Below, piece after piece: positions 57,495 through 64,000 of a DNA stretch of 64,000 bases (position 1 is the stretch's first letter; every line of letters begins with the position of its first letter). The notes under the pieces are model-generated. The model was not told the DNA's origin and did no database searches. It saw only the letters and a program-made list of their open reading frames with translations. Position numbers and translations under genes: made by a program. This DNA comes from Sinorhizobium garamanticum (GTDB lineage: Bacteria > Pseudomonadota > Alphaproteobacteria > Rhizobiales > Rhizobiaceae). The stretch spans positions 1,873,501-1,937,500 of the forward strand of contig NZ_CP120373.1 of the NCBI RefSeq assembly GCF_029892065.1, written 5' to 3'.

Positions 57495-58148
57495 ATGAGC
57501 AATGTAGAAAACCGCTGCCGCCTTGTGCTGGTTGTGCCGGATATGCCGGATCCCGCACAGCGTTCGAAGGTGCTCGCCAGTGCTTTGCGGGGAGGCGACG
57601 TGGCGTCCGTCATCCTGCCGCAATACGGCCTCAGCGACGGCGAGTTCCAGCAGCACGCCGAGCTCTTGGTGCCGGTGATCCAGAAGGCGGGGGCGGCGGC
57701 GCTGATCGAGGGTGACACGCGCGTTGCGGGACGCGCCAAGGCGGATGGCCTGCATATCGCCGGAGGACCCGATGTGCTCGGCGAAGCGATCGAGAAGCAC
57801 ACGCCGAAGCTGATCGTTGGCGGCGGCAATGCCTCCGACCGCCATCATGCGCTGGAAATCGGCGAACTCAGGCCGGACTACGTCTTCTTCGGTCGCACCG
57901 ATGGCGACATCAAGCCGGAGCCGCATCCGAAAAATCTGGCACTTGCCGAATGGTGGGCGTCGATGGTCGAAATCCCCTGTGTCGTCATGGGCGGCACCGA
58001 TCCGCAGTCGGCGCTTGCGGTTGCCGAAACGGCGGCCGAGTTCGTGGCGCTTCGTCTCGCCGTCTTTGGCGACCCGGAGCAGGCGCCGGCGGTCGTCGCC
58101 GCTGTCAACGCGCTGCTTGACGAAAAAGCGCCACGGTTTGAAGATTAA
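57495..58148 (+). CDS. ThiE-like (thiamine-phosphate synthase family) protein
   Basis: 217 residues with a TIM-barrel ThiE/TMP-TENI pattern: LVLVVPDMPDP, ALIEGDTRVAGRAKADGLHI, DYVFFGRTDGDIKPE, and the late phosphate-binding CVVMGGTDPQSAL. Key signatures of true ThiE are altered: the G(V/T)S-H motif reads GGGNASDRH and the GP-F-T-TK loop is replaced by FGRTDGDIKPEPH. It may therefore be a paralog with another phosphate substrate. AGGAA eight bases before ATG 57495 fixes the start; an upstream ATG at 57465 lies at the end of the RIME repeat. The Sel1 gene follows after 9 bp. Confidence 0.82.
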   Translation: MSNVENRCRLVLVVPDMPDPAQRSKVLASALRGGDVASVILPQYGLSDGEFQQHAELLVPVIQKAGAAALIEGDTRVAGRAKADGLHIAGGPDVLGEAIEKHTPKLIVGGGNASDRHHALEIGELRPDYVFFGRTDGDIKPEPHPKNLALAEWWASMVEIPCVVMGGTDPQSALAVAETAAEFVALRLAVFGDPEQAPAVVAAVNALLDEKAPRFED

Positions 58149-58157
58149 GACGGTCCG

Positions 58158-59324
58158 ATGTTGAGCCGCTTGTCGTCGAAGCCCAGCCGGGCTGCAGTCC
58201 TCTTTATAGTCGTCGCTCTCGCGGCGGTGCCGGCTCGCGCGCAACAGCCGGCGACGGGCGCGCCCGCGGGCGAGGGGGCCGCGGACGAGGGGAATGTGCC
58301 GAAGCGCGGGCGGATCACACCCTTCAACGGGGCTATCCTGCCGGAAGGTGCGGCTCCGCAGCAGAAACTCGATACCAATCCGGCAAAAAAGACAAAGGCC
58401 GGAGACGGGAGCACGCCGTCCAAGGGCGTCAATGTCATTGATCGCATGGGCGCACAATTGCCGGCGCTTCCGGCCGAAAAGCCGTTCACCGGAAAAGTGG
58501 ACGATGCCTTTGGCGCTTTCCAGCGCGGTTACTATCTGACGGCGATGGATCTGGCGCTGCCGCGGGCGCAACTCGGCGATCCCGCGGCCCAGACTCTGGT
58601 TGCTTCGATCCTCGAGCAGGGTCTTGGCGTTGCGCGCAACGCCAAGGAGGCCGCCTTCTGGTACGGCCAGGCCGCCAATAACGGCGATCCGGCGGCCATG
58701 TTCAAATATGCCCTGATCCTGATGGAGGGGCGCTACGTCAAGCGCGACAGGAAGAAATCCGAAGAGCTGATGAAGAAGGCGGCCGATCTCGGCAACGCTT
58801 CGGCCCAGTTCAATTATGGGCAAACGCTGGTTGCCGACATGCCGGGCGAGAAGGGCCTGAAGGCGGCAATGCCCTATTACGAGAAATCCGCCGAGCAGGG
58901 CATCGCCGATGCGCAATATGCTCTTTCGCAGATCTATATCAATGTTGACGGCATAGAGGAGAACAAGCGCGCGCGTGCCCGCGAATGGCTGCTGCGCGCC
59001 GCCCGCGCCGGCTACGATACGGCGCAACTCGACATCGCCATCTGGTTTGTCGAAGGGATCGCCGGTGACCGCAACCTCGAAGAAGGCTTCGCCTGGATGA
59101 AGCGCTCGGCGGAAAGCGGCAATGTCGTCGCGCAGAACCGGCTGTCACACCTCTATGTCAATGCGATCGGCACGCGCCCGGATCCGGTCGAGGCGGCGAA
59201 GTGGTATGTGCTGTCGCGCCGCGCCGGACTCAAGGACGATGCACTCGAGGATTTCTATCTCGGCCTCAACGAAACGCAGCAGAAATCGGCGCTCGCCGCT
59301 GCGAACAAGTTCCGTTCCTCCTGA
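58158..59324 (+). CDS. Exported Sel1-repeat protein
   Basis: 388 residues. A signal peptide (VLFIVVALAAVPARA) precedes a disordered Ala/Pro/Gly region (about 30-110) and about six Sel1-type repeats (GDPAAQTLVASILEQGLGVA, GDPAAMFKYALILMEGRYVK, GNASAQFNYGQTL, GIADAQYALSQIYINVDGIE, GNVVAQNRLSHLYVNAIGTR). Such repeats form helical scaffolds for protein binding; ExoR of Sinorhizobium is another periplasmic member, but this one is longer and not ExoR. It is 9 bp after the ThiE-like gene, so both are one transcript. Confidence 0.9.
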   Translation: MLSRLSSKPSRAAVLFIVVALAAVPARAQQPATGAPAGEGAADEGNVPKRGRITPFNGAILPEGAAPQQKLDTNPAKKTKAGDGSTPSKGVNVIDRMGAQLPALPAEKPFTGKVDDAFGAFQRGYYLTAMDLALPRAQLGDPAAQTLVASILEQGLGVARNAKEAAFWYGQAANNGDPAAMFKYALILMEGRYVKRDRKKSEELMKKAADLGNASAQFNYGQTLVADMPGEKGLKAAMPYYEKSAEQGIADAQYALSQIYINVDGIEENKRARAREWLLRAARAGYDTAQLDIAIWFVEGIAGDRNLEEGFAWMKRSAESGNVVAQNRLSHLYVNAIGTRPDPVEAAKWYVLSRRAGLKDDALEDFYLGLNETQQKSALAAANKFRSS

Positions 59325-59325
59325 C

Positions 59326-59386
59326 CTACAGCGCTGCGCGTCTTGTCAGACGCGCAAAGGATGCTGTGGCACTTTGAGTTGCTGCG
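59326..59386 (+). repeat. Partial RIME-type repeat, module 1 and linker (copy 10)
   Basis: CTACAGCGCTGCGCGTCTTG to GATGCTGTGGCACTTTGAG and GTTGCTGCG are kept; module 2 is absent. It begins 1 bp after the stop of the Sel1 gene. Confidence 0.75.
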
Positions 59387-59437
59387 CCAAGGCGCCGGTC
59401 GCGGGCGTCGTTTGGCGGCGGCAATGCTATTTCGCTT

Positions 59438-59538
59438 GAACTTCTGCGGCTTTTGTGGTCTTGAAGCCGCGGTTTTGTCCGCAGCTTCCTCATTTCTTAC
59501 TTCGGCCCTGCGGACGGAGTGATTTCACTCGGTTTTTT
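59438..59538 (+). ncRNA. Candidate small RNA upstream of suhB
   Basis: Three hairpins follow one another: GCGGCTT/AAGCCGC (59446-59470), GTCCGCAG/CTGCGGAC (59477-59515) with a pyrimidine-rich loop CTTCCTCATTTCTTACTTC, and a terminator GAGTGA-TT-TCACTC followed by GG and six T (59517-59538). A CTATTT box at 59428-59433 would start transcription near 59438, though the -35 is weak. The CU-rich loop resembles the anti-Shine-Dalgarno loops of rhizobial sRNAs. It lies 120 bp before suhB and 110 bp after the Sel1 gene, so it could alternatively be the 3' end of that transcript. Confidence 0.5.
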
Positions 59539-59657
59539 GACGACGAAACTCGCAGCTTCGCTCGCGCCAGGCGCGGCCTCATGCGGGATACGTCAGACAG
59601 GTTCAATGTCCGGTTCGAGATGGCTCGGCCGGCCTTCGCTATCATAAGGATCGCCAC

Positions 59658-60458
59658 ATGGCCCGTTCTGCCCTTCTCAATGTCATGGTCCAGGCCGCCT
59701 TCAAGGCCGGCAAGTCGCTGGCGCGCGATTTCGGCGAAGTTCAGAACCTCCAGGTCTCGCTGAAAGGACCGGGCGACTATGTCTCCCAGGCCGACCGAAA
59801 GGCCGAACGGATCATCCGCGAAGAGCTGTTGAAGGCGAGGCCGACCTATGGCTTCCTCGGCGAAGAGGGCGAAGAGATCAAGGGGACCGACGGCGCGCAT
59901 CGCTGGATCGTCGACCCGCTTGACGGCACAACCAACTTCCTGCACGGCATCCCGCATTTTGCCGTTTCGATCGGGCTGGAGCGTCAGGGCGAAATCGTCG
60001 GTGCCGTCGTCTTCAATCCGGCAACGGATGAACTCTACACGGCCGAGAAGGGCGGTGGGGCTTTCCTCAACGACCGCCGGCTGCGCGTCGGCGCCCGCAA
60101 GAACCTGTCGGACGCCGTCATCGCCACCGGGACACCGCATCTCGGCCGCGGCAATCACGGCAAATATCTGATCGAACTTCGCCATGTCATGGGCGAAGTT
60201 GCTGGCATCCGGCGCTTCGGTTCCGCCTCGCTCGATCTCGCCTACGTGGCCGCAGGTCGCTATGACGGCTACTGGGAACGGGACCTTGCCGCGTGGGATA
60301 TTGCGGCCGGCATCCTGCTCATCCGCGAGGCCGGCGGCTGGGCAACCGATGTCGATGGCGGCAGCAAGCCGCTCGAGGACGGCTCGGTCGTTTGCGGCAA
60401 TGAATATATCGCCAAGGCGCTGCGTGAGGTGATCCATCGCCCGGTTCCGGCGAAGTAA
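59658..60458 (+). CDS. suhB: Inositol monophosphatase family protein (SuhB-like)
   Basis: 266 residues. The metal site is complete: Glu in GFLGEEGEEI, HRWIVDPLDGTTNFLHGIP and the late WDIAAGILLIREAGG. It dephosphorylates inositol-1-phosphate or related sugar phosphates; SuhB of E. coli also acts in rRNA transcription. The DGTTNF signature separates it from HisN at 13181-13975. AAGGATC lies upstream of the ATG. The gene is preceded by the small-RNA candidate and its terminator, so it should have its own promoter. Confidence 0.94.
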   Translation: MARSALLNVMVQAAFKAGKSLARDFGEVQNLQVSLKGPGDYVSQADRKAERIIREELLKARPTYGFLGEEGEEIKGTDGAHRWIVDPLDGTTNFLHGIPHFAVSIGLERQGEIVGAVVFNPATDELYTAEKGGGAFLNDRRLRVGARKNLSDAVIATGTPHLGRGNHGKYLIELRHVMGEVAGIRRFGSASLDLAYVAAGRYDGYWERDLAAWDIAAGILLIREAGGWATDVDGGSKPLEDGSVVCGNEYIAKALREVIHRPVPAK

Positions 60459-60587
60459 GCAGCAGCCGTCTCCAGAGCTTTGCAGCCTCCGGTGCGTTAT
60501 GTGCCGGGGGCCTTCGTTTTCCCTTCAATTTGGCGCAAAGTTCCACTAGTCTCCGGGCCAGCGGTGCCGTGCTGCCGCCGACTACGC

Positions 60588-60679
60588 AAATTCTCGAATC
60601 GCATTCGCTTTCGAGAAATGCCGCGGAAATTCAAAGCGTTGCGGCAAAAACTTGCGTGTCTGAGGGGGCGCGGTGCTGG
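60588..60679 (-). repeat. Decayed RIME-type repeat (copy 12)
   Basis: AAATTCAAAGCGTTGCGGC, CTTGCGTGTCTGAGGGGGCG and CGGTGCTGG follow the consensus of reverse module 1 with many changes; TTCTCGAATCGCATTCGCTT upstream may be the rest of module 2. It lies between suhB and the MotA-like gene. Confidence 0.45.
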
Positions 60680-60705
60680 AGTGAACCCGGGAGTCTGACT
60701 AACCT

Positions 60706-61806
60706 ATGACGAAACTGAATCTGTCCGGATGGAGCGGTCGGGAGAGCGTGGAGGAGAACTACAATCCGCACAAGCTTTCGAGCCCCATGCCCTATTTCTG
60801 GACGATGGTCCTTTTCCTGATCATCGTTGGTTTCGTCGCTGCCATTCTTTTCCGCCAGGCCCGTGATGCCTTTGTCGGCAATCCGGGCTTGAATGGGCTC
60901 ATTCTCGGTGTCCTGCTGATCGGCATCCTGCTCGCCTTCAATCACGTCCTGGGCCTGAGGCCCGAGGTCCGCTGGTTCAACTCCTTTCGCGCCGCCGGAA
61001 GCGCCGACAAGGTCGGGCGTGATCCGGTCCTGCTCGCGCCGATGCGGTCGCTGATCGGCGGTCGCCAGACGACTGCGATTTCCGCGATCGCCTTGCGCTC
61101 GATCCTTGATTCCATTGCCACGCGCCTCGATGAATCGCGGGACATAACCCGCTATCTCGCCGGCCTTCTCGTCTTCCTCGGCCTGCTCGGCACCTTTTGG
61201 GGCCTGCTCGGCACGATCGGGTCGATCAACACCGTCATCCAATCCCTGGACGCCGGCAGCGGCACCACCGAAGATTTACTAGGCTCGCTGAAGAGCGGCC
61301 TGTCGGCGCCGCTCACCGGCATGGGAACGGCGTTTTCCGCTTCGCTCTTCGGGCTTTCCGGATCACTGATCGTCGGTTTCCTCGACCTGCAGGCCGGCCG
61401 CGCACAGAACCGCTTCTACACGGAACTCGAAAACTGGCTTTCCTCGGTGACCGATGTCGGGTCGGGGATGTCCTCGCCGATCAGCATTCCCGGGGAGCCG
61501 CCCATCGAAGAGCTGCGCCGGCTGACCGATCAGCTGATGCGGCTCAACCAGGAGGGTGGCGCAAATCAACGCACGACGGCCGCAATGGCCTCGTTGGCCG
61601 AGGGTATCCAGGGCCTCGTCAAGAATATGCGTGGCGAGCAACAGATGCTTCGAGACTGGATCGAAGCGCAGCAGGAGGAAGCGAAGGCGATGCGCAAGAC
61701 GCTCGACAAGCTGACGGCGCGCATCGGCCAGGCCGAGAGGATCACGGTGCATGGCGACAAGTCGATTGCGCAGCTCAGCCGCGTAGACGAGAGCGGAGGC
61801 GACTGA
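60706..61806 (+). CDS. MotA/TolQ/ExbB-type proton-channel protein
   Basis: 366 residues. Two membrane segments near 30-50 (TMVLFLIIVGFVAAILF) and 64-80 (LILGVLLIGILLAF), then two in the conserved channel part near 150-170 (LAGLLVFLGLLGTFWGLLGT) and 200-225 (GMGTAFSASLFGLSGSLIVG). The C terminus (about 270-366) is a charged coiled coil. This is the MotA-like subunit of an ion-driven stator but without the flagellar-type loop, and there are no flagellar genes here. It is followed after 4 bp by its MotB-like partner, so both form an operon. Functions known for such pairs include envelope energisation; none is assigned. Confidence 0.88.
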   Translation: MTKLNLSGWSGRESVEENYNPHKLSSPMPYFWTMVLFLIIVGFVAAILFRQARDAFVGNPGLNGLILGVLLIGILLAFNHVLGLRPEVRWFNSFRAAGSADKVGRDPVLLAPMRSLIGGRQTTAISAIALRSILDSIATRLDESRDITRYLAGLLVFLGLLGTFWGLLGTIGSINTVIQSLDAGSGTTEDLLGSLKSGLSAPLTGMGTAFSASLFGLSGSLIVGFLDLQAGRAQNRFYTELENWLSSVTDVGSGMSSPISIPGEPPIEELRRLTDQLMRLNQEGGANQRTTAAMASLAEGIQGLVKNMRGEQQMLRDWIEAQQEEAKAMRKTLDKLTARIGQAERITVHGDKSIAQLSRVDESGGD

Positions 61807-61810
61807 GCCC

Positions 61811-62842
61811 ATGGCCCTTGCGCGCAAAGGTCGCAGTCACCGAACGATTGATTATTGGCCAGGCTTCGTCGACGCGCTGTCGACGTTGCTGATGTCGATC
61901 ATGTTTCTCTTGAGCGTATTCGTGCTGGCGCAGTTCCTGCTTGGGCGCGAGATCAGCGGCAAGGACGAGGTGCTGAACCGGCTGAACAGCCAGATCAATG
62001 AACTGACGCAGCTTCTCGCACTGGAAAAGAGCGGCAAACAGGATCTCGAGGATTCTCTTGCCAACCTCCAGGCCTCGCTTGCCCAGTCGGAGGGTGAGCG
62101 CTCGCGCCTGCAGGCGCTGCTCGATCAGGGCGCCGGCAGCACTGAGGCGGCGAACCAGAAGATCGGCCGGCTGGGATCGGAGCTGGAATCCGAGAAGCAG
62201 GTCAGCGCGCGTGCAATGAGCCAGATCGAGCTCCTCAATCAGCAGATCGCCGCGCTGCGCAGCCAGATCGCCGCCATCGAAGGCGCGCTTCAGGCGTCGG
62301 AGGCGAAGGATCAGGCATCCCAGGCCAAGATCGCCGATCTCGGCCGCCGCCTGAATGTCGCGCTCGCCCAGCGCGTGCAGGAACTCAACCGCTACCGCTC
62401 TGACTTCTTCGGTCGCCTGCGGGAAATCCTTTCCGACCGCGAAAACATCCGCATCGTCGGCGACCGCTTCGTCTTCCAATCGGAAGTGCTCTTCCCATCG
62501 GGCAGCAGCGACCTCAATCCGGAGGGCCAGGCGGAGATGGCGAAACTCGCCACCGCGCTTCTTGATCTCGCGAAAGAAATCCCCGCCGAGATCAACTGGG
62601 TCCTGCGCGTCGATGGCCATACCGACAATGTGCAACTGTCGGGATCCGGCCGTTTTGCCGACAACTGGGAACTGTCGTCGGCCCGCGCGACATCGGTCGT
62701 GAAGTTCCTGATGTCCAGGGGCGTGCCGGCGGACCGGCTGGTGGCCGCAGGTTTCGGCGAATTTCAGCCCATCGCCGAGGGCGAGGACCCTGAAGCTCGA
62801 GCACAGAACCGGCGCATTGAGCTGAAGCTGACAGAGAAATAG
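61811..62842 (+). CDS. MotB/OmpA-type stator partner
   Basis: 343 residues. One N-terminal membrane helix (YWPGFVDALSTLLMSIMFLL) carries Asp21, the likely proton-binding residue of MotB-type proteins. A long coiled coil (about 55-190) is followed by the OmpA/MotB peptidoglycan-binding domain (about 215-343) with VLFPSGSSDLNPEGQAEM, RVDGHTDNVQLSG and the late FGEFQPIAEGEDPEARAQNR. It should anchor the complex in the cell wall. The start ATG follows the MotA-like stop by 4 bp. The coiled coil is much longer than in flagellar MotB. Confidence 0.9.
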   Translation: MALARKGRSHRTIDYWPGFVDALSTLLMSIMFLLSVFVLAQFLLGREISGKDEVLNRLNSQINELTQLLALEKSGKQDLEDSLANLQASLAQSEGERSRLQALLDQGAGSTEAANQKIGRLGSELESEKQVSARAMSQIELLNQQIAALRSQIAAIEGALQASEAKDQASQAKIADLGRRLNVALAQRVQELNRYRSDFFGRLREILSDRENIRIVGDRFVFQSEVLFPSGSSDLNPEGQAEMAKLATALLDLAKEIPAEINWVLRVDGHTDNVQLSGSGRFADNWELSSARATSVVKFLMSRGVPADRLVAAGFGEFQPIAEGEDPEARAQNRRIELKLTEK

Positions 62843-62905
62843 CGACAGCTCCGAGCCCTTGAATTGACCTTGACGTCTGCGTAACAGCTACGTCGAAGGA
62901 TGCTG

Positions 62906-63005
62906 CTGCAAGATTCCTTAGATTGAATGCGATCTAAGGATAAAATCATGCAGTAATTCAAGGTATTACAGAGCCATGCGTCTGAAGAGACGCACGGCGC
63001 TGTAG
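62906..63005 (-). repeat. RIME-type repeat, full copy (copy 11)
   Basis: Module 2 is diverged (CCTTAGATTG/CGATCTAAGG, ATCATGCAG), then linker and module 1 ending in CGGCGCTGTAG. The end touches the GGAGAGGG ribosome-binding site of the next gene. Confidence 0.8.
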
Positions 63006-63022
63006 GGAGAGGGCGCCTTTCA

Positions 63023-64000
63023 TGGATTGTGATGTGCTGGTCATCGGTGCGGGCCTTGCCGGGCTCGTGGCGGCGTCCGAAGCTGCGGCCCGCGACCGCA
63101 AGGTGATCGTTCTCGATCAAGAGGGGGAGCAGAATCTCGGCGGCCAGGCTTTCTGGTCGCTCGGAGGACTGTTCTTCATCGACAGTCCCGAGCAGCGGTG
63201 CATGGGAATTCGCGACAGCCGCGATCTCGCGCGCCAGGATTGGATGGGCTCGTCGCAATTCGACCGGCCGGAAGATCATTGGCCGCGGCTCTGGGCTGAT
63301 ACCTATCTCGACTTCGCCGCCGGCGAGAAGCGCGCCTGGCTGCACTCGCTTGGGCTTCGCTGGTTCCCCGTAGTCGGCTGGGCCGAACGCGGGGGCGGGG
63401 TTGCCCATGGCCATGGCAATTCGGTCCCGCGCTTTCACGTGACCTGGGGCACCGGTCCCGCCGTTCTCGAGCCCTTCGTCCGACTGACCCGGGAAGCGGA
63501 AAGCCGCGGCTTGCTGCGATTCCGCTTCCGCCACCGGGTGGACGAATTGTTGACGACCGATGGTGTGGTAACAGGCGCCCGCGGGACGATCCTCAAGGCG
63601 GATCCGGTGGCGCGGGGAGAGCGCAGCAGCCGCGACGTCGTCGGTGACTTCGAGATCTCGGCGGGAGCGGTCGTCGTCAGTTCCGGCGGCATCGGCGGCA
63701 ATCACGAGCTTGTACGCCGCAACTGGCCGCGCAACCGGCTCGGGCAACCTCCGGCGACGATGGTGAGCGGCGTGCCGCATCATGTCGACGGCCGTATGCT
63801 CGAAATTGCAGCCCGAGCGCGCGGCTCCGTCATCAACGCCGACCGCATGTGGCACTACACCGAGGGCCTCAGGAATTTCGCCCCGATCTGGCCGGATCAC
63901 GGCATTCGCATTCTGCCGGGGCCGTCCTCGTTCTGGTGCGATGCCGACGGCAACCGCTTTTCAGCACCTGCGATGCCGGGTTTTGACACGCTAGGCACTC
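63023..64000 (+). CDS. FAD-dependent oxidoreductase, N-terminal part, cut by window edge
   Basis: 326 codons are visible without a stop. The start MDCDVLVIGAGLAGLVAASE is the FAD-binding Rossmann motif; VIVLDQEGEQNLGGQAFWSL and VVVSSGGIGGNHELVRRNW are typical of the FAD_binding_2 family (KstD, fumarate-reductase-like). Members oxidise or reduce ketosteroids or succinate-like substrates; the C-terminal part, needed to decide, lies outside. GGAGAGGG precedes the ATG and touches a RIME repeat, so the leader should fold into the repeat hairpin. Confidence 0.88.

Noticed and set aside
58158..59324. ExoR regulator of succinoglycan synthesis
   Set aside because: It shares Sel1 repeats and export signal, but at 388 residues with a long disordered segment it does not match ExoR, which is about 268 residues.
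60706..62842. Zorya-type anti-phage system
   Set aside because: ZorA/ZorB-like membrane proteins are present but no zorC, zorD or zorE homolog follows; the next gene is an FAD oxidoreductase behind a repeat. I treat it as a general stator pair.

Overview
The window is high-GC alphaproteobacterial chromosome, almost certainly Rhizobiaceae and most like Sinorhizobium/Ensifer. Three things point there: about a dozen copies of a roughly 105-bp two-palindrome intergenic repeat of the RIME type; a set of typical rhizobial genes (cpdR-type regulator, homospermidine synthase, tacA-type regulator, gapR, Omp10-like lipoprotein, cysteine-free bL36); and gene order that agrees with what I recall of the S. 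meliloti chromosome around gltBD. Nearly everything is vertical core genome. There is no prophage, intact IS, CRISPR array or defence island.

Layout. 1-3011: end of an AAA/TPR protein and a peroxiredoxin-like protein. 3126-9630: a six-gene minus-strand sugar operon (LacI regulator, binding protein, two permeases, ATPase, glycoside hydrolase), with two identical operators around its promoter. 9631-11154: a gene-poor stretch ending at tRNA-Val(GAC). 11435-15946: cpdR, an N-formylglutamate amidohydrolase, the small RNA mmgR, hisN, a lysophospholipase-like hydrolase, and a small heat-shock gene with an RpoH-type promoter and a ROSE thermometer. 16046-24827: a probably frameshifted Imm11-family gene, threonine aldolase, and gltB-gltD. 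24885-35039: SGNH hydrolase, lytic transglycosylase, galU, a beta-barrel protein, NfeD/SPFH pair, hemH, 5'-nucleotidase. 35262-45574: GFA protein, Omp10, hss, HODM-like protein, diguanylate cyclase, pabB-pabC, pepF, tacA. 45755-53616: DUF882 protein, gapR, DUF1244, a second N-formylglutamate amidohydrolase, DUF1036, pyk, alpha/beta hydrolase, TPR protein, rpmJ. 53790-64000: purEK with two DUF465 genes, ArsR/TauE, a ThiE-like and a Sel1 protein, suhB, a MotA/MotB-like pair, and the start of an FAD-dependent oxidoreductase.

Functional links: gltB-gltD form the GOGAT nitrogen-assimilation enzyme; purE-purK act in purine synthesis; pabB-pabC make p-aminobenzoate for folate; the sugar operon imports and hydrolyses an unidentified alpha-glycoside; NfeD and SPFH probably form a membrane complex; the MotA/MotB-like pair looks like a non-flagellar ion-driven stator.

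The most interesting material is non-coding: mmgR with a readable promoter and terminator, two further terminator-bearing small-RNA candidates (15151-15275 minus, 59438-59538 plus), RIME elements that supply stop codons or touch ribosome-binding sites, and a 51-bp palindrome with IS3-like ends inside the loop of a terminator. I did not find a clear undescribed multi-gene system; the strongest functional unknown is the MotA/MotB-like pair.
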